The translations under genes were made by a program, and so were the position numbers. The notes beneath the pieces are model-generated. The model saw only the letters and a list, made by a program, of their open reading frames with translations. It was not told the origin of the DNA and searched no databases. Positions 20,960 to 32,544 of a stretch of 64,000 bases of DNA are shown here, in pieces. This DNA comes from Escarpia spicata (taxonomy: Eukaryota > Annelida > Polychaeta > Sabellida > Siboglinidae), in the NCBI GenBank assembly GCA_963995525.1, contig OZ023214.1, forward strand, positions 39,562,028 to 39,626,027, read 5' to 3'. Every line of letters begins with the position of its first letter. Within the stretch, counting starts at the first letter, position 1.

Positions 20960-22241
20960 GTTAGTCGCGCTCCGCTGGCGCCCTTTGTGACCGTTGCACC
21001 AAACTGCCCGATCACGCACCACCGGGCCTATCATTATACAGTAGCGAATCTTTTGTGATCTCCTTGATATCACGGCGTGGGCAAATTCGCATACACTAAC
21101 CTTCTGTTTCCCATACAACCTTTTCCACGGCCGACGAAACACCGTGACCCGCACTTTTTTTTGTCGTCTGTCACACGCCACTATAGTCAACGACGTTGAG
21201 TCGCCGTAATTACGCGCTGGCCGTGTTTTCTGCGAGATCGCGCGATAACTTGATCGGTAGGTCCAGCGGAAAACTTCGGTTCGGACGTGTGACCCGTGTG
21301 TAGCCCTCATACATTCATCTTTGCACTGTGCTGAACTTTTGTCAGTAAGCAAGAAGTCAGTGTTTTCGACGTAACACCGGTATCCTGGTCGTGATGAAAC
21401 TTCCTTAATTAGCCACTCGTACTTAACGACTTCCAAAAGCGTGATCCTAAGCTAAGCTGTTGTCATGTACCTTCAAGTGTTATTTTCTACATCATATTCC
21501 ATACGGTGACTGTAGAAGACCATTCAAAGTTATGTTACCATACCGCGAAATCGGATTCAGATATTATATATAAAATTTAAACCACGTGGTGTCAAAGATG
21601 AAATCACAGAACGTCAACTGCATCCCACGCATTCGAACGTACAGCAACATCGTCCGACATCAAGTAACTGATGTAATACATTTTGCCGAGTTGTTCGGCC
21701 AACATTCCGGCTGGTGCTTGTAACGTACAACAAAAACCTTACACTGGGGCAAACCGCGCATCCAATGAAGAAAGAACACACACACGACGCATCTTGACTT
21801 CGGTATCAGATACAGTAATGACACCAACACGAGGGAACCTGAGTTACCAAGATGTTTGGCTGGTCCGCGTAAAAAACGAGCAATGCTTTGCCAATATTCT
21901 ACTCCCCTTTCCCGGCTAACGTCGCCATGTTTCCTACCAAAAGAAACGAACCACATTGGAGACATTGGACACCAGCAGCGAAAAATCGTCAAGTGATTGT
22001 CTGTAGACTAATGTCCCACGGAAAAAACGACTTGTCTCTACAGCTTTGTGCATCTGTTCTTCTTGCAACTTGATCCTGGCATGAGTGTGGTGACCCCAGG
22101 ATGCAAAGACGCCTGAATATCAGCCGTATTGAAAGACGCGAAAACCTCCCAACAAAGGGCACACGGTGGCATGGAGCCGAAAGAACGCCCCTGGAGACAT
22201 ACGCAATCTTTTTCTCCGTTTCTGTTCGTTGATTCCGATCC
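20960..22241. other. Upstream flank of the astacin gene, no gene seen
   Basis: A 161-codon minus frame (21436-20951) directly upstream lacks recognisable domains and runs into the putative core promoter, so it is treated as chance. Confidence 0.5.
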
Positions 22242-22402
22242 ATTGTCTTGACACACCATGGACATTGTCTTGACACACCATGGACATTTTCTTGACACAC
22301 CATGGACATTGTCTTGACACACCATGGACATTGTCTTGACACACCATGGACATTGTCTTGACAAACCATGGACATTGTCTTGACACACCATGGACATTGT
22401 CT
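22242..22402. repeat. 22-bp tandem array, about 7 copies
   Basis: Units of ATTGTCTTGACACACCATGG plus AC repeat head to tail with single-base changes (TTTTC, ACAAAC). Because 22 is not a multiple of 3, all three frames look alike. Confidence 0.97.
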
Positions 22403-23007
22403 AGCATTGATTGGTACATAATAGCCAAGAGAAAGACTCATTCACTCTTCTACAACATCCAGTCTGGGTTTCATAGTAATATAGTTTCATAGTGAAATAG
22501 CTATGACAATGGCATTGAGATTGTACCCGTGGGAGACTAGCACATAACAATGACAACCATTTGCATATGACAAATCAGTACCCTATGGCGAAAGATATCA
22601 CTACAATGTTCCTGTGGCGAAACACAGCATGAGATAGCTAGGGACGTAGCAGTCTAATGTCTGGATGTTATGTTAGAGAGAAGTGATACTGAAACGTTCG
22701 CCCGGTTGGTTTCTACAATCAGCCGTGTACAATGTTCTACTGTTCGAAACCATATATACAGCTGTACATGTAATTACGTACGAATTTGTAAGACACGGCA
22801 CAAACGGGAATAGTTCTCCTAACATGTTTTGATTTTATAGCATTCAGTGAAAGCACAGCAAACACTAGTTTTGTTGGTAAATTAGTTGTTGTTGCTGCGA
22901 CTGACACCGCGTTGCGCAGTCGAACCAATTATGTGTAGACATTCTCCATATCCAGATCGTGTCGTTGCTGCGGCGTCCTTGGTTTACTGATACGTTCACA
23001 CACATAG
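22403..23007. other. No feature seen
   Basis: Unique, moderately AT-rich sequence between the 22-bp array and the GA tract. Confidence 0.5.
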
Positions 23008-23386
<379 letters not shown>

Positions 23387-26000
23387 TTAACCGTCCTTTT
23401 CAGGCAGTATCACTAACTAACTTTTACGTGCAGCGGATGTTTTTCTGGCCTACAAAGGCCACACCCACAAATGGTTAAATGGGCTATTTTTATGAGAAAC
23501 ATGATATTCTTCTAATGGCAAAAATAGTTGCAGACGGTACACAGAAGGGTTTTTTCCTATTCTGCATGTTCACTCACTAGACACGCTTTATGCACAGTGC
23601 TGTCTAATAATACCGAATGCTGAATAATGTTTGCTCAAAACTTTATTTTATTATAGTACTCTTATCAGCAAGTGAATATCCCCGGAACACAACAAACTGA
23701 ATATTTGTTACAATAAAAATAAACCCGATTATTAAGCATGGAATCATGGAAAAGTGAAGCTAAAGTATCAACATCAGAGACATAGTATAAAGTGCAGACG
23801 TATTTTCGAAAAATAATGGCGGTCTCCACTGGTCCTCTTCTTTACTTCCGAAATGTCATCAACACACTCTAACATGTTTTCTGGTCTGTTCGTTTCACTA
23901 AAATACGTTTTGTCAATAATAATAATAATGTTTTACTTCAGTATTTCCATAAAATACACACATGTACTAAGAACACGCTTCTTTTTGTGTATTTTGTCTG
24001 TCTCATATGCAACCACCATGTATTGTCCGGTTCGGCCATACGCGTAATCTGTTTACGCAAGAATGTAATCTTATAACTGATTAATAAACAAAGACTTTTA
24101 CGGAACATTACATGTTTTAAGGGCGTTTAGGTATCTTAGGCACCGTGCGGCCGTAGTGTGCATCCGTGAGGGGGGGGGGCAGTATCCGGGCCAGGGGCAT
24201 TCGTTCACCGAGTACCCATAAAGGGGTATTGATATGGTTATCGCCAGCAAGAAGTTGATTCAGGACATTAAAGTGATTTGTTTTTTTACCTGTCGCTAAC
24301 TTGGTGTAAGGACGTCATATCTACTCAATGGTATGTTGTGTGGGCGTTTTTGATTTTAGGACTTGGCTCCGTACAAGCGTAACAGGGTATGATACCCTAG
24401 TTGGCGCAGATAAGTAGAACGATATCTACGGTCGAATCACCAATACTTTTATATCTCATGATAGTCTTGAAATATGACTGGACATTATGATAGCCAGTCC
24501 GCTGACGTATGTGGTGAAACATGGCCGATTTATTTGGAGATGAAACTCGGTTTCGTTGTGAGGTAAATAAAATTTAACCTGAAATTCCTATACATTCAAG
24601 GGTTTTGATAGTTAAGAGCTGGAGACGGGTGGCATAGATGGGCGTGAAAAGGCGCCGGTGAATGAGGATGGAAAACACCATGAAGCATCATCGATGCCAG
24701 CCTCACCCCGGATGTTGTAGCCAAGAAGGAAAGTAACATGTCTTTTTATCATACTATGTTTACGAAGCAAGCTTGCTGTCCGGCCGTGAGTGTCAGTAGT
24801 TCATCCCACCACATTACAGTGTACTGTGTATATCATATTCGCATAATGTTTCGGAGCCATGAAATATGACAACAACCAAGGAAACATGTTGAACATTGCC
24901 GGCCATTTCTGTTTGGTTGCGTAAGAGCTGAAGGTCTCCAAAGTTCAAAATCACATTTCGACAATGCATCTGGGTTTCGCACTTCAAAAGATGTGTACGA
25001 AATGAAAACATGTAAGTTATCAATGACGTCCGATAGTTGTGCTCTGGCTAGCTATCACAGTAGCGGTTTCCAGTGCTTTACTGTCACATCGCGGTGCAGA
25101 CGTTATCGTAAGTGCATTCAAGTGCGCTATCGCACCTCTTTCAGGTGCGTGCTCGTAGACTATGAGAAAAAACCCGGCTACAATGAATGTTGACACATGA
25201 AACAGGCAAACGTACGCTGGCCTTATGTCAGGTGACCGAAAACTGACAACGGTGTTGTTCTCCGCCTACTTGACCAATTGAACCGCTACGTCCATTCTCA
25301 TTAACAATGCCGTAGATAAGATAAACAGTGTTCGGCATCGGCGTGATAACCGACGAACGTCATTTTGCGAATTCCTCCGGTGCGTTTTGTCGGTGGACGG
25401 GGTTCAGCCTGGTTGGTCCTTGAAGCATGACCAGTCGACGGCGACGCCAATCATACGCCGGAGCGTTCATTCACCGATGCGCCGATTCATTCGCGAGTTC
25501 ATTCATAAGCGCGGCGCCATGTTGCGATTTCAGCTGTGACGCTGTTACCAGATAGCTTTGTCAGGCGAAACATCGCCGCATACGATAAGACGTGCAGCTA
25601 AGTCGGCAGTAAGAAAAGCCTTTCTCCGTGTGCATGTTATCCAGTACGTTTACGATACATTTGTTACCGCGAGTAATAGCGCCTGAGTGACCAGTGTCTC
25701 CAAAGGACGGCGACAATAACGAGTAAGGCGTGTTATCGCGTCGGTTTTATGTGTCATTATGTACACCTTTCGTGGGACTCTCGCACAATAGTCAACATCT
25801 ATTAGGGGTGCTTCCGGTGGACCACAAAACCCAGTATCGGCCCACAATCTCGAATGGAGCATGCGTGTAAACAAGGTTTCGCAAAAAAACAAATTATATC
25901 GCAATAAACGTAACACACGTCCACCCAAACTCGCCTTGTAACGACGTATACAGAGATAGCCATAGTACAAGATTAACTTAAATGACCCGTGCGATCTGGA
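23387..26000. other. No gene seen
   Basis: Unique sequence with a G10 run at 24171. Short frames without coding character. Confidence 0.5.
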
Positions 26001-26004
26001 AATC

Positions 26005-26056
26005 AAATATCCCTATTGGCTGGACAACATTGGTCGTCCAGCCAATGGGAATATTT
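26005..26056. repeat. Imperfect palindrome, 21-bp arms
   Basis: Arms 26005-26025 and 26036-26056 are reverse complements with two mismatches, with a 10-nt loop; the core is ATTGGCTGGAC/GTCCAGCCAAT. Confidence 0.9.
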
Positions 26057-27309
26057 AATGTCCCCCCCCCCCCGATTGTCAGGTGTCCGTGTAGTGTACG
26101 ACTGAGGTTTATTTATCGGTTTACCAAGGAGATAAATAAAGCCAGGTTTGCCTCTCCTGGAGGTAGATAGTTTATTCTGAGAGGTACGTGATGGCAGAAT
26201 GAGCTCATTGGGTGTGGTTAAAATCTGAGAATATGTAGAATGCAACAAAGTATGATCGGGTAACGTATTATAGCGTCACGTTGTGCTGTGTTGATTTTAA
26301 AACTGTAATACATATTAGTATTTGTATCAGAATTTTTTTTATTTGTTTACTTAAACATTCTTCAAAATATTTTAATATGTTGTGAAGCGCCACAAACAAT
26401 ATTATGAATATTATGCTATTTCAAAGCAGTTATTATTATTATTATTAATATTATATTCTACTTAGAAGAGTAGCATTGTCGATAATAAACATAAGTGTCA
26501 TTTTCTGTTGTTCATTTGGGCTGACAAGACTGCTAAAAACCCGAAATCAAAACGCCCATCAAACATAAACACGCTAGGATAAGCTAAAAGGTGAGTTTTC
26601 CCGAGTTCTCTTTGCCACACGTTGCCTCTCTTTGTGCCATCACAAGGAACAGTTCATTGGGCACATTGTAAAAAACGTCTTCAGCGACACCGTGTGACGA
26701 CACAGTGACAATTAACATTGCCGAAGACAGGGCACTGTAACGCAATACGTTGCGAATGTGACATTTGCTCTGGGATTGATTTGTCACGAATGGCACTTGT
26801 TCGTGGCTGCGGGCCTCGGACCTGTGCGTGAGTTTTGAATGTAAATAGAGTCTACAATTTTAAACTGAAACATGTTCTGGCCGGAGCCTGGACTTCCCAC
26901 TCACGGTCGTGATACTGCGCGATTCGTTAAGAAGGGGCCCATAGAAATGTTCCGACGCGGAAGTTTGAAATGATGTTATCGTGACCAGGGGTCTTTGTTA
27001 AACATTATTACGAAATCTTGAACTACGTGGTTCAGCCACAAAGCAATTATTGAACATAAATAAGTTAACCGTAGGCTGGACATCTAATCACGAATGTAAT
27101 ATTGAGAAACGTTTCATGCTCGCTCCAGTCGCATCCTGTTCTGAAGCGGAATTGTGAAATGACGTGATCTTTTGGCACGCTGCCACTTGTTGTTTGTGTA
27201 AAGTTTATTTTATAATAATAAACTGTGCGGGTGTGCCATAAAGGAACTAGAGGTGTGTCAGGGTTATGTTAAGAGGTGGCAGGGTTATGTTAAGAGATGG
27301 CAATAATTC
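26057..27309. other. No gene seen
   Basis: AT-rich, ATT repeat near 26430. A 70-codon minus frame at 26796-26584 is unsupported. Confidence 0.5.
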
Positions 27310-27560
27310 ACGGGAGCGCGGCTAGTGTAGTGGTTAGCACATCCGCCTGGCATGCCAGCGCTCTGAGTTCTCGAAACCCGGACCGGGTAGGCTTGATATT
27401 TGGTGTAAAAACCTGCCTCTCAACATTGGGGACTGTGTATCCTTCGTGACTCGGAGATCACGTTAATGTCGGGCCCGTCTCAATTTGGGACGTAAAAGAA
27501 CCATTGAGGACGACAAGCACCTTGGCAGTGACCACCCTCAGTTCCAGCATATAAAGATAT
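27310..27560 (+). repeat. Second tRNA-derived SINE family
   Basis: A-box-like TAGTGTAGTGGTTAGCAC and a B-box-like GAGTTCTCGAAACCC are spaced as in a tRNA, followed by an unrelated body ending near GCATATAAAGATATGCG. The B box has one extra base, so it is inactive. It is not a tRNA gene, because the acceptor stem does not close. Confidence 0.65.
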
Positions 27561-27972
27561 GCGATAATGTTCTTAAAAGGGCTGACTGGTTGAATGATAC
27601 CTCATAAGACCATTACATTGTAACCACAGTAATACAGACTAGTCAGTTAATAAAACGTTACCGAGCGCTGGAAACAACTAGACCATGGATAAAAACATGT
27701 TAACTGCGTGTCGAGTGTCCTTTGGGCGCGCTGCAGGCAGAAATTTATAACACGTTGCACCTGGCAATGCCGTTGATTGTTTCAATATAACTCAAACCCT
27801 GGAGAGGCTGACTGATGTATATTGCATTCACATTCGACACAGTCAAGGCGGATTCACTAACTAAACTGATGTCGGTGTTAAACCAATGCATTTGATGATT
27901 TGGGTGGTTTGGATATTACTCGATTCTATTGTGTAGACAGGTCGAAAGTTTGATATATGGATTGTGCAATCG

Positions 27973-28980
27973 TATTCTTCTTTATTCTTCTTTATTCTTC
28001 TTTATTCTTCTTTATTCTTCTTTATTCTTCTTTAGTCTTCTTTATTCTTCTTTATTCTTCTTTATTCTTCTTTGTTCTTCTTTATTCTTCTTTATTCTTC
28101 TTTATTCTTCTTTATTCTTCTTTATTCTTCTTTATTCTTCTTTAGTCTTCTTTAGTCTTCTTTAGTCTTCTTTATTCTTCTTTATTCTTCTTTATTCTTC
28201 TTTATTCTTCTTTATTCTTCTTTAGTCTTCTTTAGTCTTCTTTATTCTTCTTTATTCTTCTTTATTCTTCTTTGTTCTTCTTTAGTCTTCTTTATTCTTC
28301 TTTAGTCTTCTTTACTCTTCTTTAGTCTTCTTTAGTCTTCTTTAGTCTTCTTTAGTATTCTTTATTCTTCTTTATTCTTCTTTATTCTTCTTTATTCTTC
28401 TTTGTTCTTCTTTATTCTTCTTTATTCTTCTTTATTCTTCTTTATTCTTCTTTATTCTTCTTTATTCTTCTTTAGTCTTCTTTAGTCTTCTTTATTCTTC
28501 TTTAGTCTTCTTTATTCTTCTTTATTCTTCTTTATTCTTCTTTATTCTTCTTTAGTCTTCTTTAGTCTTCTTTATTCTTCTTTATTCTTCTTTGTTCTTC
28601 TTTAGTCTTCTTTATTCTTCTTTAGTCTTCTTTACTCTTCTTTATTCTTCTTTATTCTTCTTTATTCTTCTTTAGTCTTCTTTAGTCTTCTTTAGTCTTC
28701 TTTATTCTTCTTTATTCTTCTTTATTCTTCTTTGTTCTTCTTTATTCTTCTTTATTCTTCTTTATTCTTCTTTATTCTTCTTTATTCTTCTTTATTCTTC
28801 TTTATGCTTCTTTAGTCTTCTTTATTCTTCTTTATTCTTCTTTATTCTTCTTTATTCTTCTTTATTCTTCTTTATTCTTCTTTATTCTTCTTTATTCTTC
28901 TTTATTCTTCTTTAGTCTTCTTTAGTCTTCTTTAGTCTTCTTTATTCTTCTTTAGTCTTCTTTAGTCTTCTTTAGTCTTC
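27973..28980. repeat. Decamer array TTTATTCTTC, 100 units
   Basis: Exactly 100 decamers in constant register from 27981 to 28980, preceded by a partial unit. Variants are TTTAGTCTTC (common), TTTGTTCTTC, TTTACTCTTC, TTTATGCTTC and TTTAGTATTC. No indels are visible. Confidence 0.98.
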
Positions 28981-28984
28981 TTCC

Positions 28985-29245
28985 TTCCTTCTTCGTCCAC
29001 ATTTAGTCAGTTCGTAGTTTATTCAGCTTTTCTTGTCAACTCTCTCCATCTTTCTCTGTCGTCCGCGGAAATTTTCCATTCTTGGCTGTTTCAAGCTGTC
29101 ATCCCATCTCAGCCTTGGTCTTCCTCTTCGTTGGTTGCCGCCCACTCCTGTTTCCATGCTCTTTTTGGCAGTTTATTTTCGCTCATTCTTTGCACATATC
29201 CTGCACATCTCATTCTGTTTCCGACTACTTTCATCTTTTGTCTTC
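28985..29245 (-). pseudogene. LINE 3' fragment (GRPRxRWDD type)
   Basis: Minus-strand reading gives RMRCAGYVQRMSENKLPK and, after a one-base frame change, RRGRPRLRWDDSLKQPR. This is the conserved tail of RTE/Jockey-like reverse transcriptase ORFs. Its 3' end runs directly into the 1-kb decamer array. Confidence 0.75.
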
Positions 29246-31934
29246 AACCACATGAATCCGGTTTCCCTAGACCGACGGCGAATTGAGCGTTCACATTCGG
29301 TCTGAGCAAACCGGATTCATGCGAGTAAACACTACGGTTGTTGCGGCGTGTTTGCGATGAGTGGCAACGATACGTCTTGGGCGGCTTCCGAGGCGAAACA
29401 TTGAAGAATGGTGGGAGGACGTCTTTCATTCACACGTTATTCGTTTGTTCCTTCCTTGATGTAATCTCTTTGCGCAATTTGCTATGTCTCAGTCTCGCAG
29501 TCTTTCACCCATCCACCCACTTGCTCACGCGTCAATACTCTATGCTAATGCTAATGCAATTAAGCCTACAATCCGCTCGGCATATTTCGTCATAATAAGT
29601 TGAGTTAGATATTTCGTATGCAAGCTGCATCCTCGTGGTAGCTTTGTTCACACTGTGGACACGTTAACTTGTGGTGGTGTCCGTCTATCTAGGCAACTGT
29701 CATGACCTCGTGCTTGATGACTACGTGACTCGGTGGCTACTTTCCCGAATACGTTCGTGTGAAGGCTACGTCCATATGACGCTTTCAATCTCACGGCATC
29801 AACGTTCTTCTTCATCGTCGTCGTCATTTTATGTTGAGTTCATTATTCTGTTCTAGCCAAATGTATGTGGCTAGAGTAATTATGGATACTTCCACAATTG
29901 GACTATTTTCGCGCTGGAACTAAATCCACGCTGGAGATACGTCCTCAAGAGACCATGCTCTCATGTCAAGAACGTTCTCGTCGTTGCTATTTCCACATTC
30001 TGGTTACTTCCACCTGTTGTCGTCACCTCCCTGCGTCAATACTTTCGCTTCTTCCGATAGCAAAATGTTCCTCGTATATGTTGTTGACATATCTTTTCCC
30101 GGATAAAGGACCACACCCAGGTGCTACACACCGTGTACATGGTATATTGAGTGTGCGGATTCTATTCTAAAATGTATTAGTTTATATTTGGGCATACCAG
30201 ATAGTGGCAATTGCAATTTATATGACGTTCATTGAGGCAAAACATATATTGAAAAACAAGCAATATGTTTGATAATTTAAAATCAACAATGCAGATAAGA
30301 AGACTTCAGATCATCATACGCGTATTGGTTTTGTCAGGTGTCACCCGGTTAGAAAACCAACACGCAACAGTCCAGTTCGACGTCCAAGTTTGAAAAAGAC
30401 AAAGAGAAGATGACGTGATTGAGATGATGATGATGACGAAATATCACACGACAATACGGCCAACGAAAGATGTTTGGAGTAAGAATCGATGAAACAATAT
30501 TACGGCACTGTAACTGTATTTTGTTGCAATGTGATAGTCAAACTATACAGTGGATACGCACCGGTGTAAGGAACACCCGCTCCTAAGGAACACCGTTGCA
30601 GTGTGCACTGGTCACTGTACCTGTGGATAGGTAGAACAGTGCGTACAACTTTCCTGTAACGAACTACCACTGTATGTCGACAGTCACAGTGTATCATTTG
30701 TGTGCATTCCACACCGCGATGACTTTGGTGAGAAGCACAGCGTGAAATCGTTGGGGTTATACCAGTTCGGACGACGATTGTTTGCTTCGGGGGACCATCG
30801 CTGGTTTCAGAAGTCTACAATATTTTATATGTAGTAAAACACTTGTCCGAACACTATAGACGTGTGGGAAGGCAACCAACCGAAATACAAAGCGAAACAA
30901 CAAAACGTTGTATATGTTTTAGTTCGCCTAGATAGCGGGTCAGTGTTCCTAAATTGGCATACACCGCCAATAAAAGGCACTTCGTTTGTTTAACGTAAGC
31001 ACCTTCTCGAAAGAGCTTCTATTAAGCAAACGAAGTCAATTTGTTGTAATTGTGAGAACTTACTAAACGACCCCACTTCTTAGTAATTGCAGCGTATGCG
31101 ACATTGACATACAATGGCTTATTAACCGGACATAGGTCATTCTGTTTCCGGTGCGCGTATGTCCATCGCCGCTACGTACATGTGTATACACGTGTTCGGT
31201 GGACCGTATCGCTACGCGCGAGATAACGCGGACTGGTCGTGCCCTAAGGTTAGCGAGCCTACTAACACCTGGTTAAATTAACTGGCTTTGTTCCATACAA
31301 CATACTCAATTTATATGTTTGGTTTATTGGTACAGAACAATTGACGAGGGCGTTATTTACTTATATAATAAGGACACGATGTCTTGTTTAGGTCTACATG
31401 ACGGTTGTTTATGAGCTGAGACGTGATGTCTTGTTTACGTAAATACTGGTAATGTGTTGATATGAAAACTTGCACGCGGGTAGCGCGATACGATCAATTG
31501 TAATTATCAAGATGATGTTAAAGATGGCCGAAGATGTTTACGATTGTCGGACGCACTTGTGCATGTTAATGTGTATAAAATAGGCTTGTTGTACAATGCT
31601 GTAGTTAGTCATAATTGCTCGTCCCAAGTTCGCTCTTATCGGCGAGGGCAGTAGACCGATCGCTGTCCAGTGTAGCATGAACATAACAAAAAATTTACAG
31701 GTGTGTGAACATCAGATGTTGGAGTGGGACTTAGGCAGCGAAACTTTCAGATCTAACTAAACGATGACAAAGCGTAGATTTGAAAACAAGTAAATAATAT
31801 ATATGGACATTTTGTCATAGTCATATGTTTCGTATTAGTTTTGTCTCACGAAATGAATACATCATTAAATCGGCCCAAGAAACTTTTTTATAAGGCGGCA
31901 CCAGGAATTTAGTTAGAGATATCCAAACAAGCTG
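29246..31934. other. No gene seen
   Basis: Unique sequence between the LINE fragment and the GT tract; no domain-bearing frame. Confidence 0.5.
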
Positions 31935-32222
<288 letters not shown>

Positions 32223-32321
32223 ACATGCGTATACGTGTGTTTTCGTCGTCTATAGCAGACAATGTGCACGGATGTATAATTATGTACAACGCAGGTGTGC
32301 CCCCTGTCGTTATAACGCCTT

Positions 32322-32338
32322 TCAGTCAGTCAGTCAGT

Positions 32339-32423
<85 letters not shown>

Positions 32424-32424
32424 G

Positions 32425-32523
<99 letters not shown>

Positions 32524-32544
32524 TCAGTCAGTCAGTCAGTCAGT
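32322..32544. repeat. (CAGT)n(CAGG)n(CAGT)n compound microsatellite
   Basis: CAGT units flank a core of nearly 50 CAGG units with one slip at about 32421. Confidence 0.97.

Noticed and set aside
20951..21436. 161-codon minus-strand frame just upstream of the astacin gene
   Set aside because: No recognisable domain, basic-rich composition without pattern, and it overlaps the putative TATA box; a frame of this length is expected by chance in 64 kb.
22242..22402. CRISPR-like array
   Set aside because: Units abut with no spacers, and the window is clearly animal DNA.
21989..22441. Protein with repeated CVKTMSMVCQDN-like units
   Set aside because: The 22-bp array is open in several frames at once; no splice or start context.
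27315..27390. tRNA gene
   Set aside because: A and B boxes are present but the cloverleaf does not close and a SINE body follows.
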